From positions 1 through 36,124 of the forward strand of contig QCUW01000008.1 in the NCBI GenBank assembly GCA_003210695.1: DNA of 36,124 bases, written 5' to 3'. Below the pieces are notes generated by a model, which did no database searches, was not told where the DNA came from, and saw nothing but the letters and a program-made list of their open reading frames with translations. Position 1 is the stretch's first letter. Each line of letters begins with the position of its first letter. Origin of the DNA: Prochlorococcus sp. AG-679-P15. GTDB taxonomy: Bacteria > Cyanobacteriota > Cyanobacteriia > PCC-6307 > Cyanobiaceae. The position numbers were made by a program, and so were the translations under genes. Shown here piece after piece: positions 27,149 to 36,124 of the stretch.

Positions 27149-28120
27149 TTGTCTGGCTGGCTTTTCATTATTTTTTTATTACTACTTGGAGGTTTGATTT
27201 CAACATTAGGTGACCTATTAGGTTCCAAGATCGGTAAAGCTAGATTTAGTGTTTTAAAGTTAAGACCAAAAAAAACTGCAATTCTAATCACAATTTTAAC
27301 AGGTAGCTTGATAAGCGCCTCATCATTGTTCTTAGTGATATTAGTAAATAGGCAGTTGAGATTAGGACTTTTTAAGTTAGGCGATTTACAGAAAAAACTT
27401 CAAGAAAATAAACAAGTTTTGATACCTTTAAAAAAAGAAAGAGAAAAACTAGAAAAGAAAATAAAAGCTAAAGAGACCGAATTTAAACAACTTGAAAAGA
27501 ATATACTTGCGTTAAGAAGCGGAAAATTTGTTATTAGAAGTGGCCAATCTTTAGTTATTGCCGAGATTTCTTCTTCTAATCAAGAAGATATTAAATCTCA
27601 AATAGAACAAATTATTATCAATGCCAATAACTATACTTACAAAATAGTTAAACCAAAAAATAAAGAGGTCAGAAATGTATTGTTGTTAAGAAAAAATCAT
27701 ATAGATGAGATGCAAAATACTATTTTAAATGGGGGTAATTGGGTCATTAATATAAAATCTGTGAGGAATGTATTAAGTGGGGAAAATTATGTCTATGCTT
27801 TTCCTGAGTTAATAGAAAATAAAACTATAGTTAGAAAAGGAGAAAAAATTACGAAAATTGATTTCAAACAAGAAAGTTTTAATAAAAAATATTTTGGTGA
27901 TAAAGTAAATTTCTTAATTTCCTCTAGTTTGGCTGAAGTTAAGAGAAGAGGTTCACTTACAAATGAAATAAAATTGCGAAGCGATTCTTTAAAAGAATTA
28001 AGAGACTTATTAAATAAAGAAAATAAAACTAATTTTGAATTGGAGGCAATCTCTCTGAGTGATAGTAGAACTATCCAACCGGTAATCATTGAATTCAATA
28101 TCAATTATCCAAAGTCTTAA
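27149..28120 (+). CDS. DUF3084 family membrane-anchored coiled-coil protein
   Basis: 323-residue protein with two N-terminal membrane helices (about 3-22 and 45-66) joined by a GDLLGSKIGKARFSVLKLRPKKTA loop, the hallmark of DUF3084. An N-terminal coiled coil follows (LQKKLQENKQVLIPLKKEREKLEKKIKAKETEFKQLEKNI, about 85-125), then a soluble domain ending IEFNINYPKS. The family is found in cyanobacteria and has no assigned role. The start is TTG (SGWLFIIF). It is joined to the next gene as TAA-ATG with no gap. Confidence 0.8.
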   Translation: MSGWLFIIFLLLLGGLISTLGDLLGSKIGKARFSVLKLRPKKTAILITILTGSLISASSLFLVILVNRQLRLGLFKLGDLQKKLQENKQVLIPLKKEREKLEKKIKAKETEFKQLEKNILALRSGKFVIRSGQSLVIAEISSSNQEDIKSQIEQIIINANNYTYKIVKPKNKEVRNVLLLRKNHIDEMQNTILNGGNWVINIKSVRNVLSGENYVYAFPELIENKTIVRKGEKITKIDFKQESFNKKYFGDKVNFLISSSLAEVKRRGSLTNEIKLRSDSLKELRDLLNKENKTNFELEAISLSDSRTIQPVIIEFNINYPKS

Positions 28121-28558
28121 ATGTCTATAGTCATAGCTATTGACCCTGGTATTTCTAAATGTGGATTAATAGTAGCTGACATAAAAGAAAAAAAAGTTTA
28201 TGAAGCAGTAGTAATCAATAGCAATTTACTTTTAAAATATGTTAAGAAAAAATATCACAATGAAAAAAACCTTCAATTTCTCATTGGAAATGGTACCAGT
28301 AATAAAAACTACATAAAAGATTTGAATCAGATAGTACCTAATGTGATCATTGCTGAAGAAAAAAATTCAACTTATAGAGCTAAGCAAAGATATTTTGAAA
28401 TTTTTCCTTTAAGTGGCATAAAAAGTTTTCTGCCAAGAGAAATATTTATTTTGAATAAAAATTTAGATGCATTAGCGGCATTAATTATTTTGGAGGATTA
28501 TTTCCAAGTTAAATTTGATTTTAGTGAAAAAGTAAAGACTAAAACTTGGCTGAAATAG
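28121..28558 (+). CDS. RuvC/YqgF-fold nuclease-like protein
   Basis: 145-residue protein with an RNase H-like/resolvase fold. D8 in AIDPGISKCG, an acidic pair E78-E79 in AEEKNSTYRAK, and D115 in NLDALAALIILEDYF stand where YqgF has its DVG, DER and D-AA-ILQDYL elements. It differs from standard YqgF (16S rRNA 5'-end maturation): the first motif lacks the usual arginine and the second lacks DER. It is probably a cyanobacterial relative with an unknown substrate. It starts at ATG directly after the DUF3084 stop, and its 3' end overlaps the convergent DUF3146-like gene by 20 bases. Confidence 0.65.
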   Translation: MSIVIAIDPGISKCGLIVADIKEKKVYEAVVINSNLLLKYVKKKYHNEKNLQFLIGNGTSNKNYIKDLNQIVPNVIIAEEKNSTYRAKQRYFEIFPLSGIKSFLPREIFILNKNLDALAALIILEDYFQVKFDFSEKVKTKTWLK

Positions 28559-28796
28559 TAAATTTATATTCATTTCCAGCTTCTAGCTCATAATCTTTTT
28601 TTAAAAGGAATCTCAATAATGAGTCTTCAATTAATGCTCTTCCTAAAGGTGGCTTTACAAACAATATTCCTTTTCCAAATGACCATGTGAATTGCCATCT
28701 GAAATCACTTGCTTCCACAACTCCTTTTAATTCTTTTTTAATGAAACAGTACTCTTTGACATTTACATGAGCTACTGTCTCAGGTTTAGCTTTCAT
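28539..28796 (-). CDS. Small cyanobacterial protein, probably DUF3146 family
   Basis: 85-residue soluble protein. ETVAHVNVKEY, FRWQFTWSFGKGILFVKPPLGRALIEDSLLRFL and YELEAGNEYKFTISAKF form an alternating beta-strand pattern that I match to the cyanobacterial DUF3146 family, of unknown function. It starts at ATG, 3 bases after the pth stop, so it is the second gene of a pth-DUF3146 pair. The last 20 bases overlap the plus-strand YqgF-like gene. Confidence 0.7.
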   Translation of the reverse strand: MKAKPETVAHVNVKEYCFIKKELKGVVEASDFRWQFTWSFGKGILFVKPPLGRALIEDSLLRFLLKKDYELEAGNEYKFTISAKF

Positions 28797-28799
28797 TTT

Positions 28800-29411
28800 T
28801 TATATATTTTTTATATTGAAAGAATTTAGTTCACTAATAATATAGTCTTCATTTTTAGTATTTAATTCTTCGAGTGATTCAATTACTTGTTGATAAACTT
28901 TGTCTAAAGTATCATTTTCTTTTGAAGATATATTACCTAATACATGGGAAATAGTATTGAAGTTTTTTTGGTTTTTTTCATTAAAGGGAGGCGACCCTAT
29001 ACCGATTTTTATTCTATTGAAATGTTCAGTATTCAATTTGTTTATGATATCTTTTAAACCATTATGTCCTCCAGAACTTCCTTTCTTTCTAAATCTAATT
29101 TTACCCAGAGGCAGATCGATATCATCTACTATTATAAAAACCTGATCCAATTTAATTTTATACCAATCTAAGATTGCCCTTACAGCATCTCCACTATTAT
29201 TCATATAAGTGTTAGGCATAAATAATCTGTAAAAAAAATTATTTATTTTGAATTCTGAATACCTACTTTTAAACTTATTTTTTAAAGTGAATTCTGCATC
29301 ATGTTTTTCTGAAAATTTTTCTAGTAGTAAAAATCCAATGTTATGTCTATTTTTGATATATTCTTTTCCAGGATTACCTAAACCAATTATAAATATCTCA
29401 TTATTATTCAT
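28800..29411 (-). CDS. pth: Peptidyl-tRNA hydrolase
   Basis: 203-residue Pth, which frees tRNA from peptidyl-tRNA that drops off ribosomes. Catalytic H23 lies in LGNPGKEYIKNRHNIGF; the other conserved pieces are TYMNNSG, IIVDDIDLPLGKIRFRKKGSSGGHNGLKDI, and FNRIKIGIGSPP. Length is standard. It starts at ATG. The gene follows psbH on the same strand after 177 bases, in which I see only AT-rich sequence and a weak palindrome. Confidence 0.97.
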   Translation of the reverse strand: MNNNEIFIIGLGNPGKEYIKNRHNIGFLLLEKFSEKHDAEFTLKNKFKSRYSEFKINNFFYRLFMPNTYMNNSGDAVRAILDWYKIKLDQVFIIVDDIDLPLGKIRFRKKGSSGGHNGLKDIINKLNTEHFNRIKIGIGSPPFNEKNQKNFNTISHVLGNISSKENDTLDKVYQQVIESLEELNTKNEDYIISELNSFNIKNI

Positions 29412-29588
29412 AATTTAAATTTTATCTCTAAAGTTTTAAGTTATAAATATAGAAACATGATATGTTTTTTGTAATGTCTATGACAACACAAATTATTAAA
29501 ATTTTTTAATTAATAAAATTGTAAATCTTTACATATTTTCAAAATTACGTACACAACAAAATAGATCAATTATAGAAATTTAATATAT

Positions 29589-29789
29589 CTAGTTTCCATT
29601 CCAGTCCACTGAGAAACCTTGTAGGAGTAATGATTGATTATAAATTTGTAAAAGGATAACAAGGAAAACTAATAATAGTAAACCTATGACAGTCATGATA
29701 GGAACTGCTCCCCATCCAGGAACAACTTTTCCTTGTCCTGAGTTCCCAATAGCTTTCAAAAGAGTTCCTAATGCAGTTTTTTGGCCCAT
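29589..29789 (-). CDS. psbH: Photosystem II protein PsbH
   Basis: 66-residue small PSII subunit with one membrane helix (about 29-48). The sequence begins [14 protein letters not shown] and contains [13 protein letters not shown] just before the helix, both characteristic of PsbH. The stroma/cytoplasm-facing N-terminus lacks the extended phosphorylated segment of plants. PsbH helps stabilise the QB region. It is divergent from psbN, 79 bases apart. Confidence 0.97.
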   Translation of the reverse strand: MGQKTALGTLLKAIGNSGQGKVVPGWGAVPIMTVIGLLLLVFLVILLQIYNQSLLLQGFSVDWNGN

Positions 29790-29868
29790 AGTAATTTCTC
29801 TAAATCAAATATATTTCGTTATTGTATAAGAATAAATACATAAATTGTTCACAAACTAACCAAAATTG

Positions 29869-30021
29869 ATGCAAACTTTATCATCCGCCCCAGATCCCGC
29901 TGTTTCTGTAGCTGTAACAATCCTTGCTTTACTATTGGCTTTAACAGGTTTTGGGCTATGGACAGCTTTTGGTCCAAAAGCTGCAAAGCTAACTGATCCT
30001 TGGGACGATCATGATGATTAA
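29869..30021 (+). CDS. psbN: PsbN, PSII assembly-associated protein
   Basis: 50-residue protein with ATG start: a short N-terminus (MQTLSSAPDPAVSVAVTI), one hydrophobic helix (ILALLLALTGFGLW) and the conserved C-terminus TAFGPKAAKLTDPWDDHDD. PsbN is required for assembly and repair of PSII rather than being a fixed subunit in plants. Its divergent placement next to psbH is common in cyanobacteria. Confidence 0.95.
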   Translation: MQTLSSAPDPAVSVAVTILALLLALTGFGLWTAFGPKAAKLTDPWDDHDD

Positions 30022-30154
30022 CTTCTTTTATTTTGAGATTTGAGTAGCTTTATAAAGTATTTCAAAATTTACCAAAAATACAAAAAGTAAACCTTTTATC
30101 ATAAATTAAATATAAATTTAATAAGATGTAATTCTGTTAACAATCGAAAATTCT

Positions 30155-30283
30155 ATGCTTGCACTTAAAATTTCAGTTTATACAATCGTTTTTTTCTTTG
30201 TTGGAATATTTCTATTCGGATTTCTAGCAAGTGATCCAACAAGAACTCCAAATAGAAAAGATTTAGAAAGTCCTCAAGATTAA
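30155..30283 (+). CDS. psbI: Photosystem II reaction-centre protein PsbI
   Basis: 42-residue PSII subunit with ATG start: [35 protein letters not shown]..., one N-terminal membrane helix followed by the invariant [11 protein letters not shown]. PsbI sits beside D1 and CP43. A 133-base AT-rich gap separates it from psbN. It ends 26 bases before the LptD-like gene. Confidence 0.96.
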
Positions 30284-30309
30284 CCTTTTTATTAAGACTT
30301 TTCGATATT

Positions 30310-32316
30310 TTGAATATAAGAAATCTTATAAAAGCTATCTTTCTTCTTTTTGTAATAATAAACTGCTCCCCATCAGGAAAAACAATTGAACTTTTTCCCC
30401 TTAAGGAAAAGAGAAATTCAACCAAAAATACTTTCGTAACCAAGAAACTTTTCCATGAGAGTAAAAAATTACTAGATCAAAATTCATATAAAAAACATAC
30501 AGATAATTTTATAAAAAATTTAAAAAGTAAAAATATTAAAACTTTTAAAACAAATTCTTTGCTTTTAGCAAATTTTAGTAATACCAAAAAAGAGATAGAG
30601 ATCCAATCGGAAATTCAATCTGAAGAAAATAATATTTTAAATGCAGAGGGAAATGTTCTTGTTTCTTATCAAGGAAATATTATGAAAGCAGATAGTATTA
30701 TTTATGATAAAACCAAAAAAATAATAATTGCTAATGGAAATGTTTCTTTGAATATTGGGGAACAAATATTCGAAATGGTTAGCTTAGAATATGATTTCAA
30801 TAATAAAAAGGGTTATTTGTTAGATGTAAAAGGATTAATTAAGACAAATAATCTAATTGATGATTTATTTACTAATTTTGATAATTCAGATATTAGAAAC
30901 AATGAAACTTTAAAAGAGATCAAAAAAGATAAAGTTAAGCATACGCCAAATAGTCTCGAGAATTGGGTGCTTTTTACAGATAAGATCCAAATTGATGGAA
31001 ATAAATGGACAAGTGAAAAAGTTAAATTAACTAATGATTTGCTTGAAGTAAAGCAAGTTATGATTGAGGTTAATTCACTTGAAGCTGTTGCAAGAAAAAA
31101 AGAATTGAGATTTAAATCTGCAGTAAACTTTTTGATTTTAGATGAAAAAATCAACATCCCCTTTTGGTTTGGAAATAGAAAATTTACTAAAGAAATTAGT
31201 TACGAAAATAGTTTGAAAGTTGGATTTGACAATCTTGATAGAGATGGACTTTATGTTGGTAGTAAACTTAATGTAATAAATATATTTGATAATTTTACTC
31301 TTGATTTAGAACCACAATTTTTAATTCAACGATCACTTCAAGGTAATACAAAAAGTTTTGTCAATAAGGGAGATTCAATAACTGGAGATAAGGTAAAAAG
31401 AAATGCAACGTTGAAAGATTATTTTGCACTCAATTCTCAAATCAAAGGGAAAATTAACGAATGGACTTTAGAGATAGATCAGCAAAATAATTCTTTTGAT
31501 CCTGAAAAATTATCAGATGCAACTAGAATCAAAACTAATTTAAGTAAAGATATTACTTTTTTAAATTCAAAATGGAATAAAAGTTTCTTTGCTGTTTATA
31601 GAGATAGGGTATGGAATGGTTCAATAGGCGAAACTGAAATTTATGGAGGTTATGGTTCTAAATTAGAAAAACAAAATTCTTGGGAAGTTAATGGTATTAG
31701 TAATACTGAAGTATTCTCTTTGGGTTTGGCAAATTTGAAAGGAGAAGCCTTAAATAGTAAAAATTTGGTTAAAACCACAAAAGGTAATTTCTTTTATTCG
31801 TTAGATCAAAAATTCCCAATAAATGTTGATGAACCTTTAAATACATTTGTTGATAGTTCATATAATTATATTGCTGAGCCAATTAATAAGGGCCTTAGCC
31901 TGAACACCAAATTGGAATTATTATATTCTTTTTACGGAAGCGGAAATAATCAAGAGTACTTAGGTATAGGAGCCGGCCCTGAATTTGTTTTTGGTGATTT
32001 CAAAAAAAAATATTTTGACTACACCAGGATTAGTTTATTACCCTTTTATAAAATAAAAGGTGGAGATAGTTTTTTTAAGTTTGATCAGATTTCTGATAAA
32101 TTCACTTTAGATCTTGCTTTAGACCAACAGTTGTATGGACCTCTTATTCTAAAAAATTCTGCGACTCTAAAAGTATCTCGAGCAAAAGATTATTCTGATT
32201 TCATAAATACAAAAATCTCATTAAATTGGAAAAAAAGATCCTATGAATTTGGAATCTTTTATCAACCTCATAATCAAGCAGGAGGGATTTCTTTTTCTTT
32301 ATTTGGCTTTGAATAA
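30310..32316 (+). CDS. LptD/OstA-like outer-membrane protein (DUF3769-like)
   Basis: 668-residue protein with an N-terminal hydrophobic signal (LIKAIFLLFVIINC; Cys19 follows Asn, so it is not a clean lipobox). About residues 95-200 form an OstA/LptA-like beta-jellyroll with repeats such as LNAEGNVLVSYQGNIMKADSIIYD and IIIANGNVSLNIG. The remainder is long alternating beta-sequence, ending NQAGGISFSLFGFE, as in an outer-membrane barrel. The likely role is lipopolysaccharide transport or outer-membrane assembly. The best guess is the cyanobacterial LptD-like family; fold evidence is good, function is inferred. The start is TTG. It converges on leuD with 3 bases between. Confidence 0.75.
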   Translation: MNIRNLIKAIFLLFVIINCSPSGKTIELFPLKEKRNSTKNTFVTKKLFHESKKLLDQNSYKKHTDNFIKNLKSKNIKTFKTNSLLLANFSNTKKEIEIQSEIQSEENNILNAEGNVLVSYQGNIMKADSIIYDKTKKIIIANGNVSLNIGEQIFEMVSLEYDFNNKKGYLLDVKGLIKTNNLIDDLFTNFDNSDIRNNETLKEIKKDKVKHTPNSLENWVLFTDKIQIDGNKWTSEKVKLTNDLLEVKQVMIEVNSLEAVARKKELRFKSAVNFLILDEKINIPFWFGNRKFTKEISYENSLKVGFDNLDRDGLYVGSKLNVINIFDNFTLDLEPQFLIQRSLQGNTKSFVNKGDSITGDKVKRNATLKDYFALNSQIKGKINEWTLEIDQQNNSFDPEKLSDATRIKTNLSKDITFLNSKWNKSFFAVYRDRVWNGSIGETEIYGGYGSKLEKQNSWEVNGISNTEVFSLGLANLKGEALNSKNLVKTTKGNFFYSLDQKFPINVDEPLNTFVDSSYNYIAEPINKGLSLNTKLELLYSFYGSGNNQEYLGIGAGPEFVFGDFKKKYFDYTRISLLPFYKIKGGDSFFKFDQISDKFTLDLALDQQLYGPLILKNSATLKVSRAKDYSDFINTKISLNWKKRSYEFGIFYQPHNQAGGISFSLFGFE

Positions 32317-32319
32317 ATA

Positions 32320-32940
32320 TTAGAAACTCGAATTAAATTTTATATAAGGTAGGTTATTTAACTTATTTTCAATCAAATCATTATTATCCATTAATTTGGA
32401 TGTGGTATCCCATTCGCCAGATAAAAACATTTTTCTTGAAGTTTCTTTTATTTCAATATTAAAATTTAAATCTTTTGATTTTGCAGTTGATTTTAAAAGG
32501 TCAATCTCAAAAAATAAGTCTTTATTTTCTATATATTTTTGAATAATTTTTATAGATTTCTTAGAAAGCGTAAGACATGGAATGCCAATGGCAATACAAT
32601 TACTATAAAAAATATCTGCATAACTTTCGCCAATGATTGCTTTAATTCCCCATCTCATTAATGCTTGAGGCGCATGTTCTCTGCTTGAACCACATCCAAA
32701 ATTGCTATTAACAATAAGTATCGATGCTCCCTTATTAGCTTCTAGATCGAAGGGATGGTTTCCTTTAAGAGCCTTACGATCGTCAGCAAACACAGATTTC
32801 CCCAAGGAATCAAAATCAACACATTTTAAAAAACGAGCGGGTATTATTCTATCGGTGTCAATATCATCTCCCACTAATGAGATACATTTACCTTTTATCT
32901 GAGAAAATTGTCCTAAAGGAGGATTGAATTTACCTTTCAT
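32320..32940 (-). CDS. leuD: 3-isopropylmalate dehydratase small subunit
   Basis: 206-residue LeuD, partner of LeuC in isomerising 2- to 3-isopropylmalate in leucine synthesis. Visible are [14 protein letters not shown] near residue 25, the substrate loop [15 protein letters not shown], and a swivel-domain body ending ...SGEWDTT. It starts at ATG; the start overlaps the leuC stop by 4 bases (ATGA), so the two subunits are co-translated. Confidence 0.97.
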   Translation of the reverse strand: MKGKFNPPLGQFSQIKGKCISLVGDDIDTDRIIPARFLKCVDFDSLGKSVFADDRKALKGNHPFDLEANKGASILIVNSNFGCGSSREHAPQALMRWGIKAIIGESYADIFYSNCIAIGIPCLTLSKKSIKIIQKYIENKDLFFEIDLLKSTAKSKDLNFNIEIKETSRKMFLSGEWDTTSKLMDNNDLIENKLNNLPYIKFNSSF

Positions 32941-34346
32941 TTTTTAAGAAAATCTCTTACATCACTTACTTTCCCATTGATAGCAGCAGCAGCTACCATG
33001 GCAGGGCTCATTAAGAGTGTTCTGCCACTTGGAGATCCTTGCCTACCTTTAAAATTTCTATTGCTAGAACTAGCACTTACTTGATTACCTGTTAATTTGT
33101 CAGAATTCATCGCTAAACACATTGAACATCCTGGCTCTCTCCACTGAAAACCTGCATTTAAAAAAACTTTATCAAGACCTTCCTCTTTTGCTTCTTTTGC
33201 TACTCTCTCTGATCCTGGAACCACAAAGGCTTTTATATTTTTGGCTATTTTATGGTTCTCTAGTACTTTAGCGGCAACTCGTAAGTCACTGATTCTTCCA
33301 TTTGTGCAACTACCAATAAAACATACGTCAATAGGTGTATCTCTTATTGATTGTCCAGGTTTAAAACCCATATATTCATAAGCTTCCCCGGCAATAAACT
33401 GATCGTTTGGATCTATTTCTCTTAATGAAGGGATTTTTTGGTTAATTCCTATACTTTGACCAGGAGTAATTCCCCATGTAACAGTAGGTTCTACTTTAGA
33501 AGCATCTATCTTTACAACATCATCATAAATAGAATTCTCATCGCTTTGTAGAGATCTCCACCAATTGATAGCATTATCCCAATTTTCATTTGTGGGGGAG
33601 CATAATTTATCCTTAATATAGTTAAAGGTTTTTTCATCTGGATTTATATAACCGCATCTTGCTCCTCCTTCAATAGACATATTGCATATAGTCATCCTCT
33701 CTTCCATTGATAATGAACTTATTGCTGGACCTGCAAATTCATAGGCATAACCTACTCCAGCTTTTACTCCAAGTTGATTAATTATATGTAGAACTAAATC
33801 TTTTGCATAAATTCCATTGGATAATTTATTTTCACACCAAATTTGCCTAACTTTGAGTTTATTCATAGCGATAGTTTGACTAGCAAGTACATCTCTTACT
33901 TGACTAGTACCAATACCAAAAGCAATTGATCCAAAGGCTCCATGAGTTGATGTATGAGAATCTCCACAAGCTATGGTCATGCCAGGTTGTGTTAGTCCCA
34001 GTTCTGGAGCTACTACATGTACTATTCCTTGTTTACCACTACCAATATTAAAAAATTTAATTTTGTGTTCTAAACAATTCTTCTCTAGAGTATCAATCAT
34101 TTGTTCTGCTAGATTATCTTTAAAAGGCCTGCTTTGATTATCAGTTGGTACGATATGATCGACTGTTGCAACAGTTCTATTTGGAAACTTAACTTTTAAA
34201 TTTTTATCTTTTAAAGCTCCGAATGCCTGTGGGCTAGTTACTTCATGAATAAGGTGAAGACCAATAAAGATTTGCTCTGATCCACCAGGAAGATCTGCAA
34301 CTTTGTGTAATTCCCATACTTTGTCAAATAAGGTATCTTGACTCAA
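32937..34346 (-). CDS. leuC: 3-isopropylmalate dehydratase large subunit
   Basis: 469-residue aconitase-family enzyme that binds a [4Fe-4S] cluster. Cluster cysteines are in [14 protein letters not shown] and [14 protein letters not shown]. Other motifs are [27 protein letters not shown], and [31 protein letters not shown] near the C-terminus. Length fits bacterial LeuC. It starts at ATG, 14 bases after the cinA stop. Confidence 0.98.
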   Translation of the reverse strand: MSQDTLFDKVWELHKVADLPGGSEQIFIGLHLIHEVTSPQAFGALKDKNLKVKFPNRTVATVDHIVPTDNQSRPFKDNLAEQMIDTLEKNCLEHKIKFFNIGSGKQGIVHVVAPELGLTQPGMTIACGDSHTSTHGAFGSIAFGIGTSQVRDVLASQTIAMNKLKVRQIWCENKLSNGIYAKDLVLHIINQLGVKAGVGYAYEFAGPAISSLSMEERMTICNMSIEGGARCGYINPDEKTFNYIKDKLCSPTNENWDNAINWWRSLQSDENSIYDDVVKIDASKVEPTVTWGITPGQSIGINQKIPSLREIDPNDQFIAGEAYEYMGFKPGQSIRDTPIDVCFIGSCTNGRISDLRVAAKVLENHKIAKNIKAFVVPGSERVAKEAKEEGLDKVFLNAGFQWREPGCSMCLAMNSDKLTGNQVSASSSNRNFKGRQGSPSGRTLLMSPAMVAAAAINGKVSDVRDFLKK

Positions 34347-34360
34347 TTTGAATAAAAAAG

Positions 34361-35662
34361 TTACTTACTATTAGATAATAAGATTAATCTAAGACTGTTT
34401 AAACACACATTTACACTTAGTCTTTGAATTTCAACTCTATTTCTAGTTGAGCCAAATATTTTTTTGAGATTAGTTATGTGATCATTTGGCCCAGCAATTG
34501 AAATATAAACAAGTCCAACAGGCTTTTCTTTAGTACCTCCATTTGGACCTGCAATTCCACTAATTGCGATAGACCAATCAACATTTAGTTTTTCTTTTGC
34601 ATTAATAGCCATATTTTGAGCGATCTCTTCAGAGACTGCACCATATTTTTGTATCAGATGTTCTGGAATATTTAATAATGATTGTTTAAGTTCATTACTG
34701 TAAGAAATAATACTTCCTTTAAAAACTTGAGAAGAACCTGATACTTTTGTAATAGTGGAAGATAGTAGACCTCCCGTACAGGATTCTGCAAAACCAAAAG
34801 ATTCTTTTCTTTTTCGTAATTCCTTAATTAATACGCTTGATAAATCATCATCATCTTCACCAAAAATATACTTTGAAAACTCTTTTTTTAGTTTATCTTT
34901 TACTGGCTTAATTAGATTTTTTGCTTCAAATTCGTTTTTAGCTCTTGCGGTTATTCTAAGCTTAACCTCTCCTAAATTTGCGTATGGCGCAACAGTAGGG
35001 TTTTTAAGTTTCAAGAGATTATCGATTTTTTCTGAAACTGCAGACTCTCCTATCCCAGCAAATTTAAGAGTATTTGAGAAAAATATATAACCATCTGAAA
35101 AATTTTTTTTAATATAATCGACTGCTGTTTCTTTCCACATAGCTTTCATTTCGCTTGGTACTCCTGGAAAAGTTAAAATAGTAAATCCCTTCTTTGGTTC
35201 CCATATCATTCCAGGAGCAGTACCTCTAGGATTGTTAATTATTTGAGCCTCTTTTGGAAAAAAACATTGTTTTTTTAAACTAGAAGTTCCTAGAGTCGAG
35301 CTTGAAACTGACACCTTTTTTTTTATTTCGGCCCATAAATATTTTCTTTCAAAAAGTGCGGTATTAAAAGATTTAGCGATTGCCTCAGTAGTTAAGTCAT
35401 CTGGAGTAGGGCCTAGGCCTCCAGTAGTAATTAAGAGATTACTTCTTAAAGATATTTCTTTAATTAATTTACTTATTCTGGTGTAATTATCTCCAATAGT
35501 TGACTGCCTGAAATGATTAACTCCCAATGCTGACAACTCTTCAGAAATCCATTGAGCATTAGAATTTACTATGTTACCTAGAAGTAATTCGGTCCCTATA
35601 GAAAGGATTTCGACCCCTTTAGTTTGAGGATCATTTAATTGATGGTTCAAGTTTACCTTCAT
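34361..35662 (-). CDS. cinA: CinA-like protein: molybdopterin-binding fold plus PncC-type amidase
   Basis: 433-residue CinA. The N-terminal half has a MoCF-like domain: [41 protein letters not shown] and [12 protein letters not shown]. The C-terminal half has the PncC/CinA amidohydrolase domain: [36 protein letters not shown] and [15 protein letters not shown]. In bacteria the C-domain deamidates nicotinamide mononucleotide, recycling NAD; the N-domain can act as an ADP-ribose pyrophosphatase. It starts at ATG, overlapping the glyA 3' end by 32 bases, which suggests coupling. Confidence 0.95.
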   Translation of the reverse strand: MKVNLNHQLNDPQTKGVEILSIGTELLLGNIVNSNAQWISEELSALGVNHFRQSTIGDNYTRISKLIKEISLRSNLLITTGGLGPTPDDLTTEAIAKSFNTALFERKYLWAEIKKKVSVSSSTLGTSSLKKQCFFPKEAQIINNPRGTAPGMIWEPKKGFTILTFPGVPSEMKAMWKETAVDYIKKNFSDGYIFFSNTLKFAGIGESAVSEKIDNLLKLKNPTVAPYANLGEVKLRITARAKNEFEAKNLIKPVKDKLKKEFSKYIFGEDDDDLSSVLIKELRKRKESFGFAESCTGGLLSSTITKVSGSSQVFKGSIISYSNELKQSLLNIPEHLIQKYGAVSEEIAQNMAINAKEKLNVDWSIAISGIAGPNGGTKEKPVGLVYISIAGPNDHITNLKKIFGSTRNRVEIQRLSVNVCLNSLRLILLSNSK

Positions 35663-36124
35663 AAAGAGGGAAACGATTACATAAGGTTAATACTCTTTCC
35701 TTACATTTCTTTTCTACCAATAAATCATCCGGATTAAGTAATCTATCGGCGATAATTTCTCCTACTTCAATAAATGCTTGATCATTAAAACCTCTTGTCG
35801 TTAATGCTGCAGTTCCTAATCTCAAGCCACTTGTAACAAAAGGTGATTCAGGATCAAACGGGACAGTGTTTTTATTCGCTGTTATGTTTACTTCACTTAC
35901 AAGCAAGTCAGCTACTTTACCTGTCATATTAATACTTCTTAAATCAAGTAAAACAATATGATTATCAGTACCTCCACTGACAATATCAATTCCTCTTTTT
36001 ATTAATGATGAAGAAAGAACTTTTGCATTATTGATAACTTGTTTTGAATAACTAATAAAGTTGGGCTGTAAAGCCTCTCCAAATGCAACTGCTTTAGCTG
36101 CAATAATATGCTCTAAAGGCCCGC
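35631..36124 (-). CDS. glyA: Serine hydroxymethyltransferase, C-terminal part (cut by window)
   Basis: About 164 C-terminal residues of GlyA in a frame open to the window edge. Seen from the edge inward: [18 protein letters not shown], then [16 protein letters not shown], then [20 protein letters not shown], all standard GlyA blocks; the start and PLP lysine lie outside. The enzyme makes glycine and methylene-THF from serine and supplies the one-carbon units used by ThyX. It is the first of the glyA-cinA-leuC-leuD series on this strand. Confidence 0.95.
   Translation of the reverse strand, partial: GPLEHIIAAKAVAFGEALQPNFISYSKQVINNAKVLSSSLIKRGIDIVSGGTDNHIVLLDLRSINMTGKVADLLVSEVNITANKNTVPFDPESPFVTSGLRLGTAALTTRGFNDQAFIEVGEIIADRLLNPDDLLVEKKCKERVLTLCNRFPLYEGKLEPSIK

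Noticed and set aside
29520-29533. Palindrome TGTAAATCTTTACA downstream of psbH
   Set aside because: The stem is AT-rich with almost no loop, and no clear T-tract follows on either strand, so it is not a convincing terminator.
1-36124. CRISPR array, insertion sequence, prophage, toxin-antitoxin or restriction system
   Set aside because: No spaced direct repeats, transposase, phage or defence-gene motifs were seen; almost all of the window is accounted for by core cyanobacterial genes.

Overview
The window looks like a core-genome stretch of a high-light Prochlorococcus (marine picocyanobacterium). The DNA is strongly AT-rich, and genes are packed with gaps or overlaps of a few bases. It carries photosystem II genes (psbA, psbO, psbH, psbN, psbI), the Calvin-cycle regulator CP12, CrtR, NtcA, and a set of small families limited to cyanobacteria and plastids (Ycf20, a probable Ycf66, DUF3177, DUF3084, DUF2555, DUF3146). 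The species call comes from recognising these proteins and the base composition; it has not been confirmed by a search. I saw no transposase, integrase, prophage, CRISPR array, toxin-antitoxin pair or restriction system, so this is housekeeping DNA rather than an accessory island.

Layout. 1-5500: the 3' end of mutS2, obg, a small cyanobacterial protein, then a shared terminator facing cp12. Next come a glutathione S-transferase-like gene and a divergent aspartoacylase-like gene, then psbA behind a 434-base spacer. That spacer holds an unlisted 42-codon minus-strand ORF and a structured psbA leader. 5500-11500: aroC (+), converging on a minus-strand run psbO / terminator / sat / ftsH / eda-like. 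11500-15800: coaBC with a DUF2555-like gene, two small plus-strand genes including ycf20, then mpg-pyrB (minus) and gatC (plus). 15800-20600: crtR, tRNA-Leu(UAG), a Ycf66-like gene and ileS. 20600-26200: a coupled membrane/unknown pair, trmB converging on glmM, txlA converging on thyX, then dcd and a CobO-like gene. 26200-28800: ntcA with a candidate NtcA box, a DUF3084 gene and a YqgF/RuvC-fold gene. 28500-32300: DUF3146-like, pth, psbH, then divergent psbN, psbI and an LptD/OstA-like outer-membrane gene. 32300-36124: glyA (cut by the window end), cinA, leuC, leuD on the minus strand.

Functional links. Five PSII or PSII-repair genes (psbA, psbO, psbH, psbI, ftsH) and the photosystem-associated psbN are spread over the window as single units. 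Thymidylate and dNTP supply (dcd, thyX) lie next to a CobO-like protein; a cobalamin link to a B12-dependent ribonucleotide reductase is possible but unproven, because the CobO-like protein lacks a normal P-loop. mpg/pyrB and leuC/leuD overlap by 1-4 bases and look translationally coupled.

The most useful second looks are the small antisense-oriented ORF upstream of psbA, the terminator-like hairpin in the psbA leader, the P-loop-less CobO-like protein, the KDPG-aldolase-like protein with a changed active-site motif, and CP12 lacking its N-terminal cysteine pair. I did not find a clearly new multi-gene system.
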